Positions 5,855 through 10,808 of a DNA stretch of 13,126 bases are shown here, piece by piece. Under the pieces are notes generated by a model. It was not told the DNA's origin and ran no database searches. It saw only the letters and a list, made by a program, of their open reading frames with translations. How positions within the stretch are numbered: position 1 is the stretch's first letter; each line of letters opens with the position of its first letter. Source of the stretch: DATKHF01 sp035510355 (GTDB lineage: Bacteria > Patescibacteriota > Saccharimonadia > Saccharimonadales > UBA4665). The position numbers were made by a program, and so were the translations under genes. Location of the stretch: the NCBI GenBank assembly GCA_035510355.1, contig DATKHF010000024.1:1-13126 (forward strand), read 5' to 3'.

Positions 5855-6478
5855 TTATTCCTCATTCTCTGACTCAAGTTCGCTGAGCAGGTTATGCAAG
5901 TCAACGAGAACCTGTTTTTTTGACTGGGCAATAGCCGTAGCAAAACGATCTCTAATCTGTTGGCGGTAACGAAAATCTGGAAGGCTCATAATAGTGTAGC
6001 GAATACTCTTATTCTCCTTAACCTCGAGTCCGTCGACATATTTTTGCAAGGCGTTTGGATTAACGTCCCCGACGACTAATAGGTCAATCCCGGCAGTTTC
6101 ATCGCGTGTAAACTGACCTGTGTAGACTGCTAAATCGATATGCCCTACAGCCTTAAGATCCGACTCGACTTCAGTCTGTTGTTCATCGAGAGCACCGGCT
6201 TTTTTGCTAACTACCTTTCGAACACCACCACCAAAAATCTCGTGTAATGGCTCATAGTATTTATACTTCTGATTCACCTCATAATATAATTTGTTATTAG
6301 TATTATCGGATGTAATGATACCAATGCTGAGCAAATTGCTCAGTTCCCGGCGGACTGAATTAATCTGCTCATCAATCTTACGGGTAATTTCTCGAACGTA
6401 AAATGAGCGGTTTGGATTACTATAAAAAAGCTGTAGTAGCTTAACCCGCGTTTTTGACCCAAAGAGTTGCTCAATCAT
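5855..6478 (-). CDS. Winged-helix protein with nucleotidyltransferase-like C-terminal domain
   Basis: 207 aa. Residues ~1-75 form a winged helix of the MarR/ArsR-like kind (GSKTRVKLLQLFYSNP, FYVREITRKI, SVRRELSNLLSIGII, then a wing ending KLYYEVN). Residues ~100-175 resemble a nucleotidyltransferase core (AVYTGQFTRDETAGIDLLVV ... IRYTIMSLPDFRYR), but the catalytic GSxARG..SDxD pattern is eroded (TGQFTRDETAGIDLL), so enzymatic activity is doubtful. A charged helical tail ends in Glu residues. It is most likely a DNA-binding regulator that uses the second domain for ligand sensing or dimerisation. It lies 27 bp after miaA and 8 bp before the MBL gene; a TACACT ends 6 nt before its ATG, with no Shine-Dalgarno. 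Confidence 0.75.
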   Translation of the reverse strand: MIEQLFGSKTRVKLLQLFYSNPNRSFYVREITRKIDEQINSVRRELSNLLSIGIITSDNTNNKLYYEVNQKYKYYEPLHEIFGGGVRKVVSKKAGALDEQQTEVESDLKAVGHIDLAVYTGQFTRDETAGIDLLVVGDVNPNALQKYVDGLEVKENKSIRYTIMSLPDFRYRQQIRDRFATAIAQSKKQVLVDLHNLLSELESENEE

Positions 6479-6484
6479 GATTTA

Positions 6485-6490
6485 AGTGTA
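6485..6490 (-). promoter_or_regulatory. -10-like TACACT 6 nt before the wHTH start codon
   Basis: Minus-strand TACACT (6490-6485) ends 6 nt before the ATG, and no Shine-Dalgarno precedes the ATG. The -35 region is weak. Geometry matches the other candidate leaderless starts here. Confidence 0.3.
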
Positions 6491-6505
6491 GCAAAGATTG
6501 ATGCA

Positions 6506-7393
6506 TTAGGAAATATTGTTATCCAAAACTGTTGTTATTAATCCTACAACCTCATACCAATTAACGGGGGTGTCGAACCAATGAATACTTTTGTTCCGCT
6601 GAAACCAGGTGTTTTGGCGCTTGGCCAGATTGATAGTCGCCTGAATGATTTTTTGACGTACTTGATCGCGATTTTCAGACCCTAAAAAGTACTCTCGCCA
6701 TTGAATATAGCCTATGCCTTTAAGCGCCTCACAATTCCAGCCATAACGTTCAGATAATTGTCGAACTTCATTTTCCAGACCAGATGCTAGCATTGCGTCA
6801 AGACGGTCAGTAACATGCCGCTTGAGTTTATCATTTTCAACATGCAGCCCAATGAGTAAGGTTTGGTCGCGGAGATCTCCTTTGGTCGGCTGGGCACCGT
6901 CTGTCTCAATCAAGCGGATTAGCCGGCGTTTATTACGTATATCGATGCTCCCGAGCTCAAGACCTAAATTATCAATTTTCTCCAGTAACTCTGGTAGGGT
7001 CAGGGCGTTAAGCTCTTCTCGACTATGTCGGCTACCAACCGCCGAGAAGCTATAGTCGTAAATAACACTGTCAATGTATAGACCGGTACCGCCGACCATG
7101 ATTGGTAATTTACCTCTGGCAATAATATCAATAATCGCTTTATTGGCCAGCTCTTTAAAAAGGGCAGCGTTAAAGTCCTCATCAGGGCCAATAATATCAA
7201 GCAAGTGATGTGGCACGAGGCTTTGCTCTTGCATAGATGGCTTAGCGGTACCGATGTTTACCTCTCGATGTATTGTCCAGCTGTCGGCACAAATTATTTC
7301 TCCATTCCATTCCTGCGCTATACGTAAAGCAAGTGATGACTTGCCAGTAGCTGTTTGCCCGACCACACAAATTAAGGGTGCCTGCTTTTTCAT
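6506..7393 (-). CDS. miaA: tRNA dimethylallyltransferase
   Basis: MiaA adds an isopentenyl group from DMAPP to N6 of A37 in tRNAs reading UNN codons. The 295 residues begin with a P-loop GQTATGKS (12-19), then ICADSWTIHREVNIGTAKPS (34-53), the family's 'DS...Y...IGTAKP' block with substitutions (Thr40 where Gln is common, His42 where Tyr is common), VPHHLLDI (60-67), the PIMVGGTGLYIDS strand (~96-108), NKRRLIRLIE and the C-terminal RQNTWFQRN. Length is normal. Its ATG overlaps the stop of the ATL gene by 4 nt (ATGA), so it is translationally coupled as third gene of the thrS operon. Confidence 0.95.
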   Translation of the reverse strand: MKKQAPLICVVGQTATGKSSLALRIAQEWNGEIICADSWTIHREVNIGTAKPSMQEQSLVPHHLLDIIGPDEDFNAALFKELANKAIIDIIARGKLPIMVGGTGLYIDSVIYDYSFSAVGSRHSREELNALTLPELLEKIDNLGLELGSIDIRNKRRLIRLIETDGAQPTKGDLRDQTLLIGLHVENDKLKRHVTDRLDAMLASGLENEVRQLSERYGWNCEALKGIGYIQWREYFLGSENRDQVRQKIIQATINLAKRQNTWFQRNKSIHWFDTPVNWYEVVGLITTVLDNNIS

Positions 7394-7743
7394 ATGAGAG
7401 ATTGCTGTCGGCTGAGATCTTTTGAGCTGCCCTCCGGAAACCAGATCAGTGATGCAACATCCACTCTATAGTCATCTGTCACAGTCATTCCTTCTGATTC
7501 TAAGACCTGCTTATGTCCTGAACGACCCCCAGGATAACCGCTTGCCAATCCGCCCTGCTTATTGACTACTCGTTGCCAGGGTAGTGATGGGTCACCAAAG
7601 TGAGCAATACCCCCGACAATACGCGCTGCTCGCGCGTTACCACAAAGGGCTGCCAGTTGGCCGTAAGTCATGACTCTTCCCTTCGGTATTTGACTGACCA
7701 GTATCTCAACTCGCTGAGCAAAGTTTGATTCAATATCAGGCAC
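7390..7743 (-). CDS. Alkyltransferase-like (ATL) protein, MGMT/Ada C-domain family
   Basis: 117 aa covering the DNA-binding domain of O6-alkylguanine-DNA alkyltransferases: VEILVSQIPKGRVMTYGQLA (12-31), the ARAARIVGG helix (37-45), LPWQRVVN (54-61) and the GYPGG...HKQVLESEGM tail (69-86). The acceptor Cys of the PCHRV motif is replaced by Trp56 (PWQRV), as in ATL/YbaZ proteins, which flip and recognise alkylated guanine but cannot repair it themselves and hand the lesion to nucleotide excision repair. The start is GTG at 7743; AGGA overlaps the thrS stop 13 nt upstream. It sits between thrS and miaA in a tight operon, overlapping miaA by 4 nt. Confidence 0.9.
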   Translation of the reverse strand: MPDIESNFAQRVEILVSQIPKGRVMTYGQLAALCGNARAARIVGGIAHFGDPSLPWQRVVNKQGGLASGYPGGRSGHKQVLESEGMTVTDDYRVDVASLIWFPEGSSKDLSRQQSLI

Positions 7744-7756
7744 TACTTAGATCTTC

Positions 7757-9610
7757 CTATAGCGAGGTCTTTAATACACGGGACTTCGCTTCATTGGCGA
7801 CTGTTTTTAAGAACTGTTCCGCTCCGACTGTCATCGGTATATCCATCACCGCCATATCTTTACGGATGCGAGGCACCACTTCCCCACTTGTAACTTCTTT
7901 GTCGCCAATCACGATAGTGTAGGGGACTTTTGCCAGTTCGGCAGTTCGAATTTTTTTACCAACCGACTCATTAGAATTATCTACTTGCAGGCGTAATCCC
8001 AGCTCTCGGCCCTCAATTGCAATCTTTTTGGCAAATGCTACAGTTGCCTCTTCTTGGTTCACGGTAATGAAGCGAATCTGCTCAGGAGCCAACCAAACGG
8101 GAAATTTACCGGCGGTATGTTCAATGTAGACAGCCAAGAAGCGTTCTACAGATCCCATAAGAGCGCAGTGTATCATTACGGGCTGTTGGGAACTACCGTC
8201 TTCTGCTATATATTCCAGTCCAAAGCGTTCCGGCTGAACGAAATCAAGCTGAACAGTAGCTAACTGATGCTCCCGACCAAGTGCATCGGTGGCCATGAAG
8301 TCAATTTTTGGTCCATAAAAGGCCGCTTCGCCTTCCTCCTCAAAATATTCAAGCTTGTTGGCAATAACCGCATTCTTAAGCTGTTCCTGTGCGCTTTGCC
8401 ATAACTCCGGCGTGCCGAGATAAGCCTCGCTATCGTCACGGTAGCTCAAACGTACTCGAAGAGCCATGCCAACAGTGATGTATAGCTCATGTGCCGCCCC
8501 CATCAAGTGATTAATCTCTTCTTCAATTTGATCCTGACGACAGAAAACATGGCTATCATCCTGGGTAATTGCACGCACCCGACTCAAGCCAGCTAGTTCA
8601 CCAGTCTTTTCATCACGATATACCGTAGTCGCTTCCAGATATCGAATCGGTAAGTCACGATAACTACGCTGTTTACTGGCATAAATCCTGGTGTGATGAG
8701 GGCAGTTCATTGGCTTGAGTACCAATTCATCACTGGTTTCCTGACTCTTTACTAAGAAAAGTTCGTCCCCAAATTTGTCCCAATGACCTGATGCCTGATA
8801 GAGCTCTTTTTTGGTAATGTGTGGAATGTGGACCTTCTCAAAACCATCACGTTGGCGCAACTGATTGGAAAAATTAATCAACTCTTCCCGCAATACTGTA
8901 CCGCGAGGCGTGAACATCGGTAAACCAGAGCCAACCATATCTGAAAAGACAAACAGATCAAGCTCTTGGCCAAGCTTACGGTGATCACGCTTTTTAGCTT
9001 CTTCGACCATATCTAAATAGTCCTGTAAGTCTTCGGCTGTCTTAAAAGCTACGCCATGAACACGCTGTAATTGGGCGTTTTTTTCATTACCACGCCAATA
9101 AGCTCCGGAGACTCGGTTGAGCTTGAAAGCGCCGACTTTGCCTGTCGATTCAACATGTGGACCTCGACAGAGATCAACAAAGTTACCATTCCGGTAAAAC
9201 GAAACAGTTACCACTTGAGTATCACTGCTCGTTATGGTTCCTAACTCTTCGGGGTTAAGTTTGCTGGCCTCAGTGGTACCTGAGCGCTTTAAATCGTTCA
9301 GTAGCTCCTGTTTATAAGGCTGGTGTGTTTGTTCAGCCCAAGCAAGTGCTTCATCAATTGGCTTCTCGGATCGCTCAAATGTCTCATTAGCATCAATAAT
9401 GGCTCGCATAGCAGTCTCAATCTTTGGAAAATCATCTTCCGATAACTTCACCTCACCCAAGTCAACATCGTAATAAAAACCATTGTCTATTACCGGTCCC
9501 ACACCGAACCGAACATCCGGCCAGAGCTGCTGAATGGCTGCAGCCATAATATGCGCTAATGAATGGCGCATACGGTACAGGTCGTCTGATTGTTGTGCTT
9601 TGTCGGTCAT
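7757..9610 (-). CDS. thrS: Threonyl-tRNA synthetase lacking the TGS domain
   Basis: Charges tRNA-Thr. The 617 residues begin directly at the editing domain: HSLAH (16-20, the HxxxH motif) and DLCRGPH (146-152) remain, so hydrolysis of Ser-tRNA-Thr should be kept. The class II core follows: KPMNCPHH with zinc ligand Cys303, motif 2 YRDEKTGELAGLSRVRAITQ (331-350), DDSHVF with His354, MIHCALMGSVERF with His481 and motif 3, then an anticodon-binding domain at ~505-610. The ~60-residue N-terminal TGS domain of typical bacterial ThrRS is absent; no upstream frame encodes it, and the ATG at 9610 has AGAGG 8 nt upstream plus a promoter, so the start is secure. First gene of thrS-ATL-miaA. A hairpin terminator lies directly upstream and may take part in regulation. 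Confidence 0.97.
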   Translation of the reverse strand: MTDKAQQSDDLYRMRHSLAHIMAAAIQQLWPDVRFGVGPVIDNGFYYDVDLGEVKLSEDDFPKIETAMRAIIDANETFERSEKPIDEALAWAEQTHQPYKQELLNDLKRSGTTEASKLNPEELGTITSSDTQVVTVSFYRNGNFVDLCRGPHVESTGKVGAFKLNRVSGAYWRGNEKNAQLQRVHGVAFKTAEDLQDYLDMVEEAKKRDHRKLGQELDLFVFSDMVGSGLPMFTPRGTVLREELINFSNQLRQRDGFEKVHIPHITKKELYQASGHWDKFGDELFLVKSQETSDELVLKPMNCPHHTRIYASKQRSYRDLPIRYLEATTVYRDEKTGELAGLSRVRAITQDDSHVFCRQDQIEEEINHLMGAAHELYITVGMALRVRLSYRDDSEAYLGTPELWQSAQEQLKNAVIANKLEYFEEEGEAAFYGPKIDFMATDALGREHQLATVQLDFVQPERFGLEYIAEDGSSQQPVMIHCALMGSVERFLAVYIEHTAGKFPVWLAPEQIRFITVNQEEATVAFAKKIAIEGRELGLRLQVDNSNESVGKKIRTAELAKVPYTIVIGDKEVTSGEVVPRIRKDMAVMDIPMTVGAEQFLKTVANEAKSRVLKTSL

Positions 9611-9647
9611 AGTCCTAGCCTCTTTGCTTAAACAGGAGTTAATCTAA

Positions 9648-9675
9648 AGTATAGCAGTTGCCCTTGGGGTAACAA
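9648..9675 (-). promoter_or_regulatory. Promoter of the thrS operon
   Basis: Minus-strand TTGTTA (9675-9670), a 16-bp spacer and TATACT (9653-9648), with a predicted start near 9641 and a ~30-nt leader. The -35 hexamer includes the end of the T-run of the upstream terminator, so terminator and promoter physically overlap. Confidence 0.6.
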
Positions 9676-9710
9676 AAAAGGATTGAATGATCTCGCAATA
9701 CATTCAATCC
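9674..9710 (-). terminator. Rho-independent terminator upstream of thrS
   Basis: A perfect 10-bp inverted repeat (GGATTGAATG 9680-9689 / CATTCAATCC 9701-9710, 11-nt loop) is followed on the minus strand by six T. It ends a minus-strand transcript that begins between here and tRNA-Val, not any annotated gene. Confidence 0.75.
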
Positions 9711-9762
9711 GTTTTAGTTCGCTCTAGCGAGATAAAACAATCTCGACAAAACTTCACCTGTG
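9674..9762 (-). ncRNA. Candidate ~90-nt small RNA or thrS attenuator leader
   Basis: An extended -10 (9777-9769) predicts a start near 9762, and the terminator ends it near 9674. In between lies an imperfect palindrome, 9711-9738: outer GTTTTA/TAAAAC, a 2x2 mismatch, then TCGC/GCGA around TCTA. On the minus strand the segment ATCTCGC (9733-9727) can pair with CGAGAT just upstream (9745-9740), with GCGA next to it, or with a perfect 7-nt complement GCGAGAT inside the terminator loop (9696-9690). These mutually exclusive pairings are typical of attenuators. No T-box signature (AGGGTGG) is present. It is either an independent small RNA or a regulatory leader for thrS. Confidence 0.42.
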
Positions 9763-9768
9763 AGGACT

Positions 9769-9777
9769 ATCATAACA
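9769..9777 (-). promoter_or_regulatory. Extended -10 for the RNA upstream of thrS
   Basis: Minus-strand TGTTATGAT (TGn plus TATGAT). No good -35 is present at 17 bp. The stretch from here to the tRNA-Val promoter (9778-9933) holds only short palindromes (9792-9801; 9849-9854/9865-9870) and no convincing gene. Confidence 0.4.
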
Positions 9778-9933
9778 AGGTTAGTACTATAAGGCTAGCC
9801 TATTTATGCTGTAATTCCTACATTTTACTTGTGGACAATAAAACCATGTTAACGTCGTGTCTGGCGTTAAGTAGCTAATGTGCTCCTTAGACACTCAAGC
9901 ACAGGTTGCGCTCTTCTAAATTATGGGGTAAGT

Positions 9934-9939
9934 TATACT
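9934..9939 (+). promoter_or_regulatory. -10 of tRNA-Val
   Basis: TATACT, predicted start near 9946, about 11 nt before the tRNA 5' end. The -35 is weak at normal spacing. Confidence 0.4.
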
Positions 9940-9956
9940 CTGTTACGGTAGAGCTC

Positions 9957-10033
9957 GGGCGATTAGCTCATTTGGCTAGAGCGCCTCATTGACGTTGAGG
10001 AGGTGATAGGTTCGAATCCTATATCGCCCACCA
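9957..10033 (+). tRNA. tRNA-Val (anticodon GAC)
   Basis: A complete cloverleaf: acceptor GGGCGAT/ATCGCCC, D-stem GCTC/GAGC, anticodon stem CCTCA/TGAGG around TTGACGT (anticodon GAC, reads GUC/GUU), T-arm ATAGG-TTCGAAT-CCTAT, discriminator A10030 and an encoded CCA (10031-10033). Confidence 0.96.
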
Positions 10034-10065
10034 GTAAACTGACCTTTATACTACCCTTGTGTAAT

Positions 10066-10093
10066 TTGCCGTAACCACTAGCTTTATTATAAT
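10066..10093 (+). promoter_or_regulatory. Upstream promoter of the 10.1-10.3 kb transcript
   Basis: TTGCCG (10066-10071), a 16-bp spacer and consensus TATAAT (10088-10093); predicted start near 10100. Confidence 0.45.
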
Positions 10094-10109
10094 ATTTATG
10101 GTTTAAGTA

Positions 10110-10138
10110 TTGACTGGCATACATATTTTTGCTATCCT
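10110..10138 (+). promoter_or_regulatory. Second promoter of the 10.1-10.3 kb transcript
   Basis: TTGACT (10110-10115), a 17-bp spacer and TATCCT (10133-10138); predicted start near 10145. Good -35 and spacing, moderate -10. Confidence 0.5.
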
Positions 10139-10278
10139 ATAAGCTTGTAAAAGAGGCACGAGGTATTCGTAAATCCAGCGCTTTAGACGCCTTTCAGTTG
10201 TTCTACGAGGAGCTTATATCCTCAAATCCAATTAATAACCGTATACGCCGCATTCGCCCAAGCACTACCTCAAAGTAG
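10129..10278 (+). CDS. Possible 49-aa basic peptide inside the RNA transcript
   Basis: A frame with a TTG start at 10129 and TAG stop at 10276-10278 gives a protein-like peptide with a helical, mixed-charge middle (ALDAFQLFYEELISS) and an Arg-rich tail (NRIRRIRPSTTSK). No Shine-Dalgarno precedes the TTG, and the TTG lies inside the second promoter, so only a transcript from the upstream promoter (~10100) could carry it. I recognise no family. Chance openness of a 49-codon frame is possible, hence low confidence; the alternative is that the region is purely a structured RNA. Confidence 0.25.
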   Translation: MLSYKLVKEARGIRKSSALDAFQLFYEELISSNPINNRIRRIRPSTTSK

Positions 10279-10309
10279 CAAGCCTAAGGTGAAAGTCCGT
10301 AGTACGTGT

Positions 10310-10332
10310 GCCCAAGCAATTGGGCTTTTTTT
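10310..10332 (+). terminator. Rho-independent terminator with a GCAA tetraloop
   Basis: GCCCAA (10310-10315), GNRA loop GCAA, TTGGGC (10320-10325), then seven T. A textbook plus-strand terminator that isolates the upstream transcript from nrdR. Confidence 0.88.
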
Positions 10333-10333
10333 G

Positions 10334-10362
10334 TTATCCACGTTTTTTGAGTCTTATCCACT
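10334..10362 (+). promoter_or_regulatory. Two DnaA-box-like repeats upstream of nrdR
   Basis: TTATCCACG (10334-10342) and TTATCCACT (10354-10362) are direct repeats 20 bp apart, each 8/9 to the DnaA box TTATCCACA. They flank the -35 of the nrdR promoter. Binding is unproven. Confidence 0.35.
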
Positions 10363-10374
10363 GGCTTTTTTAAT
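10347..10374 (+). promoter_or_regulatory. Predicted nrdR promoter
   Basis: TTGAGT (10347-10352), a 16-bp spacer and TTTAAT (10369-10374); start near 10381, giving an mRNA with a ~16-nt leader made entirely of the palindrome. Confidence 0.5.
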
Positions 10375-10380
10375 AGCGAT

Positions 10381-10398
10381 ATGACAATATATTGTCAT
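10381..10398. promoter_or_regulatory. NrdR-box-like operator over the nrdR start codon
   Basis: ATGACAATATATTGTCAT is a perfect 18-bp palindrome; its core CAATATATTG matches the NrdR box consensus acaCwAtATaTwGtgt. It covers the predicted transcription start and the first two bases of the ATG, so bound NrdR would block its own gene. The outermost box positions differ from the consensus. Confidence 0.65.
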
Positions 10399-10804
10399 GG
10401 TTTGCGTACATTGTAGCGGCACAACCCGCGTTATTAACTCCCGTCTGCAGAAGCGGAACAATCATGTCTGGCGACGCCGGCAGTGCCTGAGATGCGAACT
10501 TGTATTTAGCACGGAGGAAGCTGTTCGGTATGAGAACGTCTGGCTCGTAATGGATGCCTCTGGCAACTACAGCCCTTTTTCATCGAATAAACTACTGCTG
10601 AGCCTCTATCGGAGCTGTGAACACCGTTCGAGCGCCTTGAACGACGCCGTTGCGATCACTGAAACTGTTATTCATAAGTTGCAGCCTAAATTTATAGATG
10701 GACGGATTAATAGTCAGGTCATCGCTCAAGTATCACAGGTGGCGCTGAATCGCTTTGATCGGGCTGCAAGTGTGCATTATGAGGCTCACCACCCCCTAAT
10801 ATAA
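10397..10804 (+). CDS. nrdR: NrdR-like transcriptional repressor (zinc ribbon + ATP-cone), divergent
   Basis: 135 aa. NrdR represses ribonucleotide reductase genes in response to (d)ATP. Residues 1-45 are the zinc ribbon: CVHC (3-6), SR (15-16), RRRQCLRC (26-33), FSTEE (37-41), matching the NrdR 'C..C..SR..RRR..C..C..RF.T.E' pattern. Residues ~47-135 fit an ATP-cone (WLVMDASGNYSPFSSNKLLLSLYRSC ... VSQVALNRFDRAASVHYEA), but the usual V.KRDG nucleotide-binding start is replaced by VMDASG and the C-terminus is short against the common ~150 aa. Nucleotide response may thus differ. The ATG at 10397 is fixed by the N-terminal Cys spacing. It converges with the glycosyltransferase, leaving 4 bp between the stops. 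Confidence 0.86.
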   Translation: MVCVHCSGTTRVINSRLQKRNNHVWRRRQCLRCELVFSTEEAVRYENVWLVMDASGNYSPFSSNKLLLSLYRSCEHRSSALNDAVAITETVIHKLQPKFIDGRINSQVIAQVSQVALNRFDRAASVHYEAHHPLI

Positions 10805-10808
10805 CCGC

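Larger units (their letters stand above)
10100..10332 (+). ncRNA. Candidate non-coding RNA or nrdR leader (about 190-230 nt)
   Basis: Bounded by one or two promoters (starts near 10100 or 10145) and a strong terminator at 10310-10332. Short hairpins are visible, such as GAGGA/TCCTC with a 7-nt loop (10207-10223), CTAC/GTAG (10265-10278) and GCG/CGC (~10180-10192). The 9-mer GCCCAAGCA occurs twice (10256-10264 and 10310-10318); the first copy could take the place of the terminator's 5' arm, giving a possible antiterminated state. The bases GGTGAAAGTCC (10288-10298) recall cobalamin-riboswitch or RNase P cores, but the rest of those consensuses is missing. Family unknown; it could also encode the 49-aa peptide. 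Confidence 0.42.

Noticed and set aside
5855..6478. MNT-HEPN-type toxin-antitoxin system
   Set aside because: The nucleotidyltransferase motif is eroded and there is no HEPN partner; the neighbour is an MBL-fold protein.
9711..9738. GTTTTAG... palindrome resembling a CRISPR repeat or tracrRNA start
   Set aside because: Only one copy is present, with no spacers and no cas genes; it is better explained as a hairpin next to the thrS-upstream terminator.
9687..9878. 63-codon plus-strand ORF
   Set aside because: It starts inside the terminator hairpin, has no ribosome binding site and looks like translated intergenic DNA.
9942..10075. GTTACGG / CCGTAAC inverted repeat flanking tRNA-Val
   Set aside because: Only 7 bp over a long distance; expected by chance, although a processing stem cannot be excluded.
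10288..10298. GGTGAAAGTCC resembling cobalamin riboswitch, RNase P or group II intron domain V cores
   Set aside because: None of the other conserved segments of those RNAs is present and the flanking stems do not fit.
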